A stretch of 64,000 bases of DNA from CAVVNP01 sp963800235 (lineage in GTDB: Bacteria > Actinomycetota > Acidimicrobiia > Acidimicrobiales > Iamiaceae): the NCBI GenBank assembly GCA_963800235.1, contig CAWDAD010000001.1, forward strand, positions 1,612,001-1,676,000. The letters are read 5' to 3'. The position numbers and the translations under genes were made by a program. Each line of letters opens with the position of its first letter. Position 1 is the first letter of the stretch. Below the pieces are notes generated by a model that was not told the origin of the DNA, made no database searches, and saw only the letters and a list, made by a program, of their open reading frames with translations. Shown here piece after piece: positions 40,313-48,840 of this stretch.

Positions 40313-41941
40313 TCAGCGCCTGTCGTAGGTGATGCCGGAGGTCTCGGCGTCCCACCAGGCGTCGGTGCGGGCCTCGTCGCGCAGCTCGCGCTTCAGCACC
40401 CGGCCGACCGGTGAGCGGGGCAGCTCGGCCCGCAGCTCGATGTAGCGGGGCAGGGCGAAGTAGGGCAGCTCGTCGACGCACCAGCGGAACAGCTCGTCCT
40501 CGGCCACCGATCCGCCCTCCTTCACCGTGGCGGTGACCTTGAGGTCGTCCTCGGTGAGCGCCGACGGCACCGCGTGCACGGCCACGTCGGCCAGCGCCGG
40601 ATGGCGCATCAGGATCCGCTCGACCTCGAAGGAGGAGATGTTCTCGCCCCGGCGCCGCAGGTAGTCGGCCTTGCGGTCGACGAAGAACAGGTAGCCCTCG
40701 TCGTCGATCCGGCCGATGTCGCCGGTGTGGTACCACCAGTTCCGCGACGTCGCCACGGTCGCCTCGGGTCGGCCCCAGTAGCCCTCGAACATGGTGTGCG
40801 GGCGCTTGGGTCGCAGCACGATCTCGCCCTCGGTGCCCCGCGGCAGCTCGCGGTCGTCGTCGTCGAAGATCCGCACGTCGAAGTACTCGTCGTTGACCAC
40901 GCCGGCGGCGTTCGGCTTGTTCTCGACGCCCTCGGGCTGCCACGAGACCAGCGACGCCTCGGTCACGCCGTAGGCGCCGGAGAAGGTGGCGACCCCGAAC
41001 CGCTCGCGCAGCTTGGCGTCGATCTCGACCGGCAGGGGGACGGCGCCGATCAGCCGCAGGGTGGTGTTGGCCTCCGGCCGCCCCGACCGGGGCTGCTCGG
41101 GCCGATCGACGTCGTTGGCCAGCAGGTAGGCCATGGTGCCGAGGGTCGAGGTGACGGTGGCGCCGACCCGGTTCATCTCGGGCCAGAAGTTCGACACCGA
41201 GAAGCGCCGGTAGATCGCCGCCCGTCCGCCGTAGACGAGCGGGCCGAGCACGGCGGTGACGATGGCGTTGAAGTGGAACAGCGGCAGGGGCGTCCACACC
41301 ACGTCGTCGGCGGTGCGTCGCCAGCACACGCCGATCTGCCGGGAGAGCCCACCGTGGTAGCTGTGGCTGAGCATGCAGCCCTTCGACGGGCCGGTGGTGC
41401 CGCCGGTGTAGACGAAGGTGGCGAGCGCGCTGGGACGGACCTCGGCGAAGGGCACCGGGTCGGCGCCGAGCAGCTCGGCCCAGCGGTGGACGGGCACGCC
41501 GACCTCGGGGCTCGCCTCGCCGACCACCACCAGGTGCTCGAGCGACGGCACCTCGTCGACCACCCGCTCGGCGCGGTCGGCCAGGTCGGACCCGACCAGC
41601 AGCACGCGGGCCCCGGAGTCGGCCAGCTGGTGGCGCAGGTACTCGCCCTTGTAGGCGGTGTTGACGGGGACGGCCACGCCCCCGCCGGCCACGATCCCCC
41701 ACCAGGCGAGCAGCGCCTCGGCCGAGTTCTCGACCAGGCTGGCGACCCGGTCGCCGGGCTGCACGCCGAGCCCGGCCAGGGCGCCGGCCAGCCGTCGGGC
41801 GGTGTCGGCGACCTCGCCGGCGGTGAGCTTGGTGCCGCAGACGTCGAGGTACTCGGCGTCGGGGTCCGACTCGAGGCGGGCCCGCAGCAGGTCGACGACC
41901 GTGTCCTGCGCGCCGTTGATCCAGATGCCGTCACCGGTCAC
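40313..41941 (-). CDS. AMP-forming acyl-CoA ligase (CaiC/FadD-like)
   Basis: This 542-residue ligase has the phosphate-binding motif YTGGTTGPSKGC (about 178-189), GAYGVTEASLVSW, NWWYHTGDIGRIDDEGYLFFVDRKADYLRRRGENISSFEVERIL, and a C-terminal GRVLKREL (about 512-519). Its sequence order resembles crotonobetaine/carnitine-CoA ligases, which activate short branched acids. It is downstream of the aldehyde dehydrogenase by seven bases on the same strand, suggesting aldehyde to acid to acyl-CoA in two steps. The GTG at 41941 is the only start that keeps the N-terminal AMP domain. Confidence 0.88.
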   Translation of the reverse strand: MTGDGIWINGAQDTVVDLLRARLESDPDAEYLDVCGTKLTAGEVADTARRLAGALAGLGVQPGDRVASLVENSAEALLAWWGIVAGGGVAVPVNTAYKGEYLRHQLADSGARVLLVGSDLADRAERVVDEVPSLEHLVVVGEASPEVGVPVHRWAELLGADPVPFAEVRPSALATFVYTGGTTGPSKGCMLSHSYHGGLSRQIGVCWRRTADDVVWTPLPLFHFNAIVTAVLGPLVYGGRAAIYRRFSVSNFWPEMNRVGATVTSTLGTMAYLLANDVDRPEQPRSGRPEANTTLRLIGAVPLPVEIDAKLRERFGVATFSGAYGVTEASLVSWQPEGVENKPNAAGVVNDEYFDVRIFDDDDRELPRGTEGEIVLRPKRPHTMFEGYWGRPEATVATSRNWWYHTGDIGRIDDEGYLFFVDRKADYLRRRGENISSFEVERILMRHPALADVAVHAVPSALTEDDLKVTATVKEGGSVAEDELFRWCVDELPYFALPRYIELRAELPRSPVGRVLKRELRDEARTDAWWDAETSGITYDRR

Positions 41942-41948
41942 GGTCGCC

Positions 41949-43412
41949 TCAGACCCCCTCGGCCAGGGCCTTGATCTCGAAGTACTCCTCGAAGCCGGCC
42001 CGGCCCATCTCGCGCCCGATGCCGCTGTGCTTGTAGCCGCCGAAGGGGACGTCGGGCCCGTAGTAGACGCCACCGTTGACCGCCATGGTGCCGGTGCGGA
42101 TGCGCCGGGCGACCGCCCGGGCCCGCTCCGGCGAGCCGAAGACGGCGCCCGACAGGCCGTAGCGGCTGTGGTTGGCGACCCGCACGGCGTCGTCGTCGCC
42201 GTCGTGGGCCTGCACCACCAGCACCGGCCCGAAGACCTCCTGCTGGGCGATGGTCGAGTCCTCCTCGGCGCCGACCACCACGGTCGGCTCGACGAAGAAC
42301 CCGGTGGGCAGCGACTCGGGCACGCCGCCGCCGCAGGCCATCGTCGCCCCCTCGTCCCTGGCGGTGGCGATCAGGCCGAGCACCCGCTGCCGCTGCCGTT
42401 CGCTGACGAGCGGCCCCATGACGTGGGAGGCGTCCCGCGGGTCGCCGTAGGGGATCGACGCCATGGTCGACACCGCCAGGTCGACGGCCTCGTCGTAGCG
42501 ATGGCGCGGCACCACCAGCCGGGTGGTGATGGCGCAGCCCTGCCCGGCGTGGGTCATCACCTGGAAGGCGGTGGAGCCGACGCCGGTGGCCAGGTCGGCG
42601 TCGTCGAGCACCACCGCCGCCGACTTGCCGCCCAGCTCGAGGAACACGCGGGTCAGGTTCCGGGCGCAGCCCGCCATGACCTGCTGCCCGGTGGCCGTCG
42701 AGCCGGTGAAGGAGACCAGGTCGACCCGGGGGTCGGCGCACAGGGCGGCGCCGACCCGGTGGTCCGAGGACGCCACCACGTTGAGCACGCCGGGCGGCAG
42801 GTCGGTCGCCTCGACCGCGATGCGCCCGAGCACCGTGGCGGTCCACGGCGTGTCGGGGGCGGGCTTGAGCACGACCGTGCACCCGGCGGCCAGCGCGGGG
42901 GCGACCTTGGCCAGGTTGATCTGCATGGGGAAGTTCCACGGGGTCACGGCGCCGACCACCCCGGCCGCCTCCCGCCGCAGGGTGCGCTGCGTCTCGATGC
43001 CGAACGGCTCGGCCCGGCCGAGGTCCTCCTCGAACCGGTAGCCGTCGAGCAGGTCGGCGAACCAGCCGATCCCCTCGACGGGCATGTCGAGCTGGGCGCC
43101 GGTGGTGAGCGCCCGGGGAGCGCCGACCTCGGCGATCATCATCTCCCGGATCTCCTCCCGGTGGGCGACCAGACCGGCCTGCAGCTGGCGCAGGCAGCGC
43201 GACCGCAGCCCGACGTCGGTCGACCAGCCGGTCTCGTCGAAGGCCCGGCGGGCGGCGGCGACCGCCCGGTCGAGGTCGGCGGTCGAGGCGTCGGCGCACA
43301 CCCCGATCACCTCCTCGGTGGTGGGGTCGACGTCGGTGAAGGTGGCGCCCCGTTCGGCGGCCACCAGCCCGCCGTCGATGCAGAGCCGCTCCTCGTGCCA
43401 GAGATCGTCCAC
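41949..43412 (-). CDS. NAD(P)-dependent aldehyde dehydrogenase
   Basis: This 487-residue enzyme shows GVVGAVTPWNFPMQINLAKVAPALAAGCTVVLKPAPDTPWTATVLG (cofactor binding), VSFTGSTATGQQVM, FLELGGKSAAVVLDDADL with the general-base Glu, and the nucleophile Cys293 in HAGQGCAI. The C-terminal FGGYKHSGIGREMGRAGFEEYFEIKALA is standard. It should oxidise an aldehyde made by a pathway alcohol dehydrogenase or retro-aldolase. The GTG at 43412 follows GGGGGAG. It is divergent from an SDR across an operator at 43464. Confidence 0.93.
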   Translation of the reverse strand: MDDLWHEERLCIDGGLVAAERGATFTDVDPTTEEVIGVCADASTADLDRAVAAARRAFDETGWSTDVGLRSRCLRQLQAGLVAHREEIREMMIAEVGAPRALTTGAQLDMPVEGIGWFADLLDGYRFEEDLGRAEPFGIETQRTLRREAAGVVGAVTPWNFPMQINLAKVAPALAAGCTVVLKPAPDTPWTATVLGRIAVEATDLPPGVLNVVASSDHRVGAALCADPRVDLVSFTGSTATGQQVMAGCARNLTRVFLELGGKSAAVVLDDADLATGVGSTAFQVMTHAGQGCAITTRLVVPRHRYDEAVDLAVSTMASIPYGDPRDASHVMGPLVSERQRQRVLGLIATARDEGATMACGGGVPESLPTGFFVEPTVVVGAEEDSTIAQQEVFGPVLVVQAHDGDDDAVRVANHSRYGLSGAVFGSPERARAVARRIRTGTMAVNGGVYYGPDVPFGGYKHSGIGREMGRAGFEEYFEIKALAEGV

Positions 43413-43463
43413 GCAGCTCCCCCTTCGGCTCCTCGCCGGTGTTGAATCGTAGCTCGGCGGATC

Positions 43464-43475
43464 GAACCGTCGTTC
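43464..43475. promoter_or_regulatory. Operator GAACCGTCGTTC between aldehyde dehydrogenase and SDR genes
   Basis: GAAC-CGTC-GTTC matches the GAAC-N4-GTTC sites at 21684 and 38836. It is 51 bases upstream of the 43412 start and 112 upstream of the 43588 start. Confidence 0.65.
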
Positions 43476-43587
43476 AGAACGGCGATGGACAGCCGGGCGG
43501 CCGGCAATTACCGTACCGCTTTCGGAAACTCGGCTGCCGGGCTCGATCGACGCCGATCGAGCGGTCGGCGTTCAGGAAGGGGACGGC

Positions 43588-44448
43588 ATGGAGGACCTCG
43601 AGGGCCGGGTCGCGGTGGTCACCGGTGCGGCCAGCGGCATCGGCCGGTCGCTGGTCGACCACCTGGTCGCCGAGGGGGTCCGGGTGGTGCTGGCCGACAT
43701 CGAGCAGGGCCCGCTCGACGCCGCCGTGGCCGAGCTGCGCGACCGGGGTGCCGACGTCCGCGGCGTCACCGTCGACGTCCGCTCCCACCCCTCGGTCGAG
43801 GCACTCGCCGACGCCGCCTACGACGCCTACGGAGCCGTCCACATCCTCTGCAACAACGCCGGGGTCGGCCCACCCGGCGGGCTGGTGTGGGAGTCGACCC
43901 CCAACGACTGGGCGTGGACCTTCGGCGTCAACGTGTTCGGGGTGGCCCACGGCGTCCAGGCCTTCGTGCCCCGCATGATCGCCGGCGGCGAGGAGGGCGT
44001 CATCGTCAACACCTCCTCGCCCCAGGGCCCCATCGAGCCGATGCCCGCCGCCTGCTGCTACGGGGCCACCAAGTGCGCGGTCACCAACCTCACCGAGTGC
44101 CTCGACGCCCAGCTCCGCGACGAGGGCACCCGGCTGACCGCCGGCGTCTTCTACCCGTCGGGCAACGGGCTGCTCGACACCGGGCTCTGGACCGCCGACC
44201 GCAACCGCCCCGCCGAACTGGCCCGGGAGCGGCCCCGCAGCACACCGGCCATGACCGTCGCCGAGCTGGCCGCCAAGGGCATGCCGGTGCAGCCGCTCGA
44301 CGAGCTGTCGGCCCTGGTGCTCGACGGCATCCGCGACGGCCGCTTCGTCATGATCCTCGACCCCGAGCGCCATGCGACGACCCTGCGGGCCCGGGCGGAG
44401 AAGATGGCCACCGCCGAGAACCCGACCGAGGTGCGCCGGCTCGGCTGA
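43588..44448 (+). CDS. Short-chain dehydrogenase/reductase (SDR), first of a pair
   Basis: This 286-residue oxidoreductase has VAVVTGAASGIGRSLVDHLVAEGVRVVLADIE, the NNAG motif (CNNAGVGPPGG), a catalytic serine (VNTSSPQG) and Y-x3-K in YGATK. It resembles hydroxysteroid or hydroxyacyl-CoA dehydrogenases of the classical group. The ATG at 43588 follows GGAAGGGGAC. It is divergent from the aldehyde dehydrogenase and followed 69 bases later by a second SDR. Confidence 0.88.
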   Translation: MEDLEGRVAVVTGAASGIGRSLVDHLVAEGVRVVLADIEQGPLDAAVAELRDRGADVRGVTVDVRSHPSVEALADAAYDAYGAVHILCNNAGVGPPGGLVWESTPNDWAWTFGVNVFGVAHGVQAFVPRMIAGGEEGVIVNTSSPQGPIEPMPAACCYGATKCAVTNLTECLDAQLRDEGTRLTAGVFYPSGNGLLDTGLWTADRNRPAELARERPRSTPAMTVAELAAKGMPVQPLDELSALVLDGIRDGRFVMILDPERHATTLRARAEKMATAENPTEVRRLG

Positions 44449-44517
44449 GCACGCCGACCCGCCCCGCCACCCCGACCCCCGACCCCCGACCCCCGCCGAC
44501 GATCCGAGGAACGAACG

Positions 44518-45345
44518 ATGAACGCTGACTCCTTCCGCTACGACGCCAAGCGCGCCGTGGTCGTCGGCGGCGCCACCGGCATGGGCGCCGCCACCGCGCG
44601 CCTGGTGCAGGACCTCGGCGCCGAGGTGGTGGTCATGGACCGGGCCGAGGTCGACCTGCCCGACGTCACCGCCATGCACGTCGACCTGGCGGAGCGCGAC
44701 AGCATCGACGCCGCCGTCGACGGGTGCGGCGGGCCCATCGACGCGCTGTTCCTCTGCGCCGGGGTCGCCGACGGCACGCCGGGCATCGAGCGCATCAACT
44801 TCATCGGCCACCGCCATTTCGTCGACCGGGCCATGGCCGCCGGGCTGCTCCCGCCCGGGTCGGCCATCGGCATGATCTCCTCCACCGCCGGCCTGGCCTG
44901 GGAGACCAACTGGGAGCTGGTGGACGACTACCTGTCGACCCCCGACTGGGACGCGGCGATGGACTGGATCGAGGCCCACCCCGGCACGGCCGACTACATG
45001 TGGAGCAAGCAGGCGGTGTGCGGCTACGTCGCCCGCCAGGCGTTCGCGCTGCTGGCCCGGGGGGTGCGGATCAACGCCACCCTGCCCGGCCCGACGGTCA
45101 CCCCCCTGGCCCAGGCCAACGCCGAGCTCTGGCTGACCTTCGGCGACGACTACCGCGCCGAGGTCGGCGTCGGGCCGTCGACCCCCGAGGAGCAGGCCGG
45201 CCCACTGGCCTTCCTGTGCAGCGACGCCGCCCGCTACGTCAACGGCGTCACCCTGATCGCCGACGCCGGCTACGTGTCCGCCGGCGTCACCGGCTCGTTC
45301 CCGCCGGCCACGCCCATGGTCGACCTGCTCGCCGGCCGCTCCTGA
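44518..45345 (+). CDS. Short-chain dehydrogenase/reductase (3-alpha-HSD-like), second of a pair
   Basis: This 275-residue SDR has AVVVGGATGMGAATARLVQDLGAEVVVMDR, an ALFLCAGVADGTPG strand, MISSTAGLAW with the catalytic Ser and Y-x3-K in YMWSKQA, and a C-terminal VNGVTLIADAGYVSAG. The shortened middle part (no standard NNAG) is like bacterial 3-alpha-hydroxysteroid dehydrogenases/carbonyl reductases. The ATG at 44518 has GAGGAACG. Co-transcribed with the first SDR; probably a keto/hydroxy redox step. Confidence 0.86.
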   Translation: MNADSFRYDAKRAVVVGGATGMGAATARLVQDLGAEVVVMDRAEVDLPDVTAMHVDLAERDSIDAAVDGCGGPIDALFLCAGVADGTPGIERINFIGHRHFVDRAMAAGLLPPGSAIGMISSTAGLAWETNWELVDDYLSTPDWDAAMDWIEAHPGTADYMWSKQAVCGYVARQAFALLARGVRINATLPGPTVTPLAQANAELWLTFGDDYRAEVGVGPSTPEEQAGPLAFLCSDAARYVNGVTLIADAGYVSAGVTGSFPPATPMVDLLAGRS

Positions 45346-45372
45346 CCGGACGGCCCGGCCGGTCGGCGGACG

Positions 45373-46980
45373 TCAGGCGGCGGTCACCGGGGCGCCCAGG
45401 CGGCGGCGGAGGCCCTCGAGCAGGGCGGCGGCGCCGTCCACGTCGGCGGCGGTGCCGTACACCCGGAAGTCGGGCCGCTGCAGCGCCCAGGTCACGTCGT
45501 TGGCCACGAACCAGTCGGTGAGGTTCGGGGCGGTGTCGCCGACCTCGACCACCGCCCCGTCGATCGAGCCCAGCCAGTCGACCAGGTCGCGGTCGAGCGA
45601 CCCGGACTCGTGGTCGACGGTCACCAGCCGCCAGCCGACCCCGTGGACGTCGTCGAACCAGGCGCCGCCGAGGTCGCCCTGGGGGAAGAGCTCGCCCGCC
45701 TGGGGGCTGCCCTCGGCGATGCACCCGGTGGTGATGCCCGGCAGGTCGGCCACCTCGGACACCGCGTCGGTGACGGCGGCGGCCATGGTCTCGTCGCGGG
45801 CGCGGGCCTCGTCGGGATCGGGCACGCAGATGACCTTGCCCAGCTCGATGGAGAAGTCGACCGCGGCCTGGGCGTTGGCCCGCCGCTCCTCGTCGTAGGT
45901 GGCGAGCAGCGACGGGTCGGCCCGCCCCCCGAGCACCAGGTCGAGCTTCCACCCGAGGTTCACCGCGTCGCGGATGCCGGCGCACATCCCCTGGCCGGCG
46001 AAGGGCGGCATCTGGTGGGCGGCGTCGCCGGCGAGGAAGGTGCGGCCGAGCTGCCACCGCTCGGCCACCCGGGCCCGGAAGGTGTAGACGGCGTGGCGCT
46101 CGAGCCTGGCGTTGCCGGGGTGGATGTCCCACGGCTCGAGCAGCTCCCACGCCCGGCGCTCCTCGGCCAGCTCGTCGAGGCGCTCCTCGGGCAGGCGCAT
46201 GAACTCCCAGCGCCGCCGGCCCGGCCCTCCCGACACCACGGTCGTGGGCCGGGCCGGGTCGCAGATCTGCAGGTTGATCGGGTCGTAGGCCCGCTCCTCG
46301 TCGGGGATCACGTCGACGACCAGCCAGTCGTAGTGGAAGCCCCGGTCGTCGACCCCGATGCCGAGCTGCTCGCGCACGGTGGAGTTGGCCCCGTCGCAGC
46401 CGACCAGGTAGCGGCTGCGCACCGACGTGCGCCCGTCGACCCGACCGTCCCCGCCGGGGGCGGCGGTGGCGGCGACCCCGATCGATCCCTCGACCGGTCG
46501 GCACCCGACGGCCACGTGGTCGTCGTGCTGGTCGAGCGACTCGACCCGCACGCCCCGGCGGATCTCGAGCGACGGCAGGGACCGGGCCCGGCCCTCGAGG
46601 GCGGCCTCGAACTCGGGTTGGCAGAACATGGACGAGAACGGCCAACCGGACCGCGCGGTGCCGATGCGGCCGAAGCGCAGCAGGGTCCGTCCCTCGCCGT
46701 TGCGCCACTCGTAGACCTCGGCCGGCTCGGAGATGTCCCGCACCCGGTCCCCGATGCCGCACGACTGGATCAGCCGCCCCACCTCGTGGTCGAAGTGGAC
46801 CGCCCGGGGCAGCGCGTAGGGGCTGGGCCACTGCTCGAGGACGACCACCGACCGACCCCGCTGGGCCAGCTGGATGCCGAGCACCAACCCGACCGGGCCG
46901 GCCCCGACGATGGTCACGTCGCCGTCGACCTCCGGCCCCTCGACCTCGGGCCCGTCGACCTCGGGCGACCCGGCGCTCAC
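45373..46980 (-). CDS. FAD-dependent aromatic monooxygenase (MhpA-like)
   Basis: This 535-residue flavoprotein hydroxylase has the FAD motif VTIVGAGPVGLVLGIQLAQRGRSVVVLE near residue 17, an SRYLVGCDGANSTVREQLGI block (with GD) and the second FAD motif GRTFLAGDAAHQMPPFAGQGMCAGIRDAVNLGWKL. Its C-terminus is the thioredoxin-like domain common to 3-(3-hydroxyphenyl)propionate hydroxylase (MhpA) types. An N-terminal repeat, GPEVEGPEVDG, precedes the first strand. The GTG at 46980 overlaps the stop of the extradiol dioxygenase gene (GTGA), so the two act in sequence: hydroxylation to a catechol, then ring cleavage. Confidence 0.9.
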   Translation of the reverse strand: MSAGSPEVDGPEVEGPEVDGDVTIVGAGPVGLVLGIQLAQRGRSVVVLEQWPSPYALPRAVHFDHEVGRLIQSCGIGDRVRDISEPAEVYEWRNGEGRTLLRFGRIGTARSGWPFSSMFCQPEFEAALEGRARSLPSLEIRRGVRVESLDQHDDHVAVGCRPVEGSIGVAATAAPGGDGRVDGRTSVRSRYLVGCDGANSTVREQLGIGVDDRGFHYDWLVVDVIPDEERAYDPINLQICDPARPTTVVSGGPGRRRWEFMRLPEERLDELAEERRAWELLEPWDIHPGNARLERHAVYTFRARVAERWQLGRTFLAGDAAHQMPPFAGQGMCAGIRDAVNLGWKLDLVLGGRADPSLLATYDEERRANAQAAVDFSIELGKVICVPDPDEARARDETMAAAVTDAVSEVADLPGITTGCIAEGSPQAGELFPQGDLGGAWFDDVHGVGWRLVTVDHESGSLDRDLVDWLGSIDGAVVEVGDTAPNLTDWFVANDVTWALQRPDFRVYGTAADVDGAAALLEGLRRRLGAPVTAA

Positions 46981-47867
46981 GGCTGGCGCAGCGGCTGGTG
47001 GCCCCAGGCGCTGATCCGCTCGTACCGGCGGTTGTCGTCCCAGTCGTCGGTGATCAGCCGGGCGCCGTGGCCGAACTCGATCTGGAAGCCGGCCGGGGTC
47101 TGCAGGTAGAAGCTGAACATGCCGTCGTTGTCGTGGCGGCCGAGCCCGTTGGGGATGGGCAGCCCGGCCTCCCACGCCCGGTCGAAGGCGGCGCCCACGT
47201 CGTCCCGGCGGTTGGCCTCGAACATGACGTGGTGGAGCCGCTGGGGCAGCTCGAACGGCGCCTTGGCGAGCGCCAGGGTGTGGTGCCGCTGGTTGCAGTG
47301 GTAGAAGCGCACCTCCAGCTCGACGCCGGGGGCCAGCTCCATCTCGAGCCAGTCCGACTGGGCGAGGCCGAGGCCCTCGGTGGCGAAGCGGTGCGACTCG
47401 TCGAAGGCGGTGGTCCCGAACACGGCGTGGCCGAAGCCGACGCCTTCGGTCAGGAACCCGCCCGGCACCAGTGGCGAGCGGAACTCGTCGCCGGCCACCG
47501 CCAGGCCCTGCACCAGCTCGACCTCGACACCCCACGGGGCCGGCGTGCGCACCAGGCGGGCGACCCGCCGGGCGGCCAGGTCGTCCTCGGAGCCCTCGGT
47601 CAGCTCGGCGCCGATCGCGCGCAGCCGCTCGACGGTGGCGGCGAAGGCGCCCTCGTCGACCGCCTCGAACCCGACGGCGACCGCGTCGTCGGCCTCGCCG
47701 GGCTGCACCACGATGCGCTGCGCCCGTCCGTCGTCGCGCCAGGTCAGGCCACCGTCGGCGGTCGCCTCGCCGGGCACCAGGCCGACGACGTCGGCCAGGG
47801 TCGGGGTGAGGGTCTCGGGGTCGGGCACCTCGAGCACCAGGTACCCGATCTCGATCTGGTGGTCCAT
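46977..47867 (-). CDS. Type I extradiol ring-cleavage dioxygenase (BphC/HsaC-like)
   Basis: This 296-residue two-VOC-domain enzyme lines up well with BphC. The iron ligands are His147 (GFGHAVF), His213 (RLHHVMFE) and Glu264 (FQIEFG). Conserved second-shell His195 (NQRHHTLAL) and His245 (GRHDND) are present. It should cleave a catechol next to its hydroxyls, giving a yellow 2-hydroxy-dienoate. In steroid pathways HsaC performs this step. The ATG at 47867 is preferred because AGGAG lies six bases away; the reading could extend to 47873. No meta-cleavage hydrolase gene follows in the window. Confidence 0.92.
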   Translation of the reverse strand: MDHQIEIGYLVLEVPDPETLTPTLADVVGLVPGEATADGGLTWRDDGRAQRIVVQPGEADDAVAVGFEAVDEGAFAATVERLRAIGAELTEGSEDDLAARRVARLVRTPAPWGVEVELVQGLAVAGDEFRSPLVPGGFLTEGVGFGHAVFGTTAFDESHRFATEGLGLAQSDWLEMELAPGVELEVRFYHCNQRHHTLALAKAPFELPQRLHHVMFEANRRDDVGAAFDRAWEAGLPIPNGLGRHDNDGMFSFYLQTPAGFQIEFGHGARLITDDWDDNRRYERISAWGHQPLRQP

Positions 47868-47948
47868 GGTCACTCCTCTCGGGTCAGCGCACCGGGGCGC
47901 CGAGGGTGGGGGAACCGTCCGACGCGCCCTCCGGTCCTCCGGAGATAT

Positions 47949-47964
47949 CTGATCAGCTGATCAG
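47949..47964. promoter_or_regulatory. Operator CTGATCAGCTGATCAG before the extradiol-hydroxylase operon
   Basis: A perfect 16-base palindrome, 82 bases upstream of the dioxygenase start. Two related sites flank the other end of the TetR gene (48676 and 48706). Confidence 0.8.
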
Positions 47965-47971
47965 GGAACTG

Positions 47972-48664
47972 TCAACGGGCCCGACGTCGGCGGCGAGGCC
48001 GCCGCTCCTCGCCGAAGAGCAGGAGGCAGACGGCGTCGGCGTGGTCCTCGATCACCGCGTCCGAGGAGGGGTCGAGGCCGGTCAGCCGCCGGCACTCGGG
48101 ACCGAGCACGAACATGGTCGGCCCCGCCCCGGTCAGCAGGTAGTAGAGGTGCGCCGGGGCGATGGCGGGGACGGCGCCGGCGGCGGCGAGCCGCTCGAAC
48201 ATCCGGACGGTCAGCTCGTACATCGGTCGGACGTGGCGCTCGACCAGGTAGTCCATGCGGGGCCCGTCGGCCTTGCACTCCTGGGTGATCAGGCGGTGCA
48301 GCTGCGGGTGGCGGGCCGAGAAGGTGACGAAGTCCCGCACCAGCGCCTCGGCCGCCTCGAGCCCGTCGCCGTCACCGTCGCCCTCCGCCTCCACCTCCTG
48401 GATCGTCGCCGCGGTCGACCGGCCGAGCAGCTCGAACAGCGAGTCGACCGCCGCCCGCCACAGCTCGTCCTTCGAGCGGTAGTGGTAGTTGAGCAGCGGC
48501 TGGGTGACGCCGGCCCGGGCGGCGATGTCGCGGGTGGTGGCGCCCTCGAAGGACCGCTCCGAGAACAGGTCGACCGCCGCCGCCAGGATGCGGTCACGGG
48601 TGGGGTCGGCCGACGGTCGGCCCACCCGATCGGAACCGGCCGAGGTGCCGGCGGCCGGGGTCAT
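47972..48664 (-). CDS. TetR-family regulator of the extradiol cluster
   Basis: This 230-residue repressor has the helix-turn-helix in residues about 22-70 (TRDRILAAAVDLFSERSFEGATTRDIAARAGVTQPLLNYHYRSKDELWRAA), an acidic low-complexity stretch (EVEAEGDGDGDGLE) and a helical effector domain. It is upstream of the dioxygenase-hydroxylase pair on the same strand, with palindromes CTGATCAGCTGATCAG on both sides of the gene. Autorepression with co-repression of the operon is likely; the inducer may be a catechol or upstream acid (inference). The ATG at 48664 is the first in frame. Confidence 0.88.
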   Translation of the reverse strand: MTPAAGTSAGSDRVGRPSADPTRDRILAAAVDLFSERSFEGATTRDIAARAGVTQPLLNYHYRSKDELWRAAVDSLFELLGRSTAATIQEVEAEGDGDGDGLEAAEALVRDFVTFSARHPQLHRLITQECKADGPRMDYLVERHVRPMYELTVRMFERLAAAGAVPAIAPAHLYYLLTGAGPTMFVLGPECRRLTGLDPSSDAVIEDHADAVCLLLFGEERRPRRRRRAR

Positions 48665-48675
48665 GCCGAGCGAGG

Positions 48676-48691
48676 CTAATCAGCTGAACAG
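48676..48691. promoter_or_regulatory. Degenerate operator copy (CTAATCAGCTGAACAG)
   Basis: Fourteen of sixteen bases match the palindrome at 47949. It begins 12 bases from the TetR start codon. Confidence 0.6.
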
Positions 48692-48705
48692 GGTGGTTGA
48701 CAGGC

Positions 48706-48723
48706 CCTGATCAGCTGATCAGG
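48706..48723. promoter_or_regulatory. Operator CCTGATCAGCTGATCAGG upstream of the TetR gene
   Basis: An 18-base perfect palindrome, 42 bases upstream of the TetR start and 118 upstream of the divergent PPOX gene at 48841. It contains the same 16-base core as 47949. Confidence 0.82.
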
Positions 48724-48840
48724 ATGGCCGACCGTGGCGACCGAGCTGGTGCTGACCGGGACCGGCGTCCCCCCATCGCCGCCCAAGGTGCGCCGGCGCC
48801 TGACCACCGAGCGTCCACCTGCGCCGAGGAGCCGAACCCG

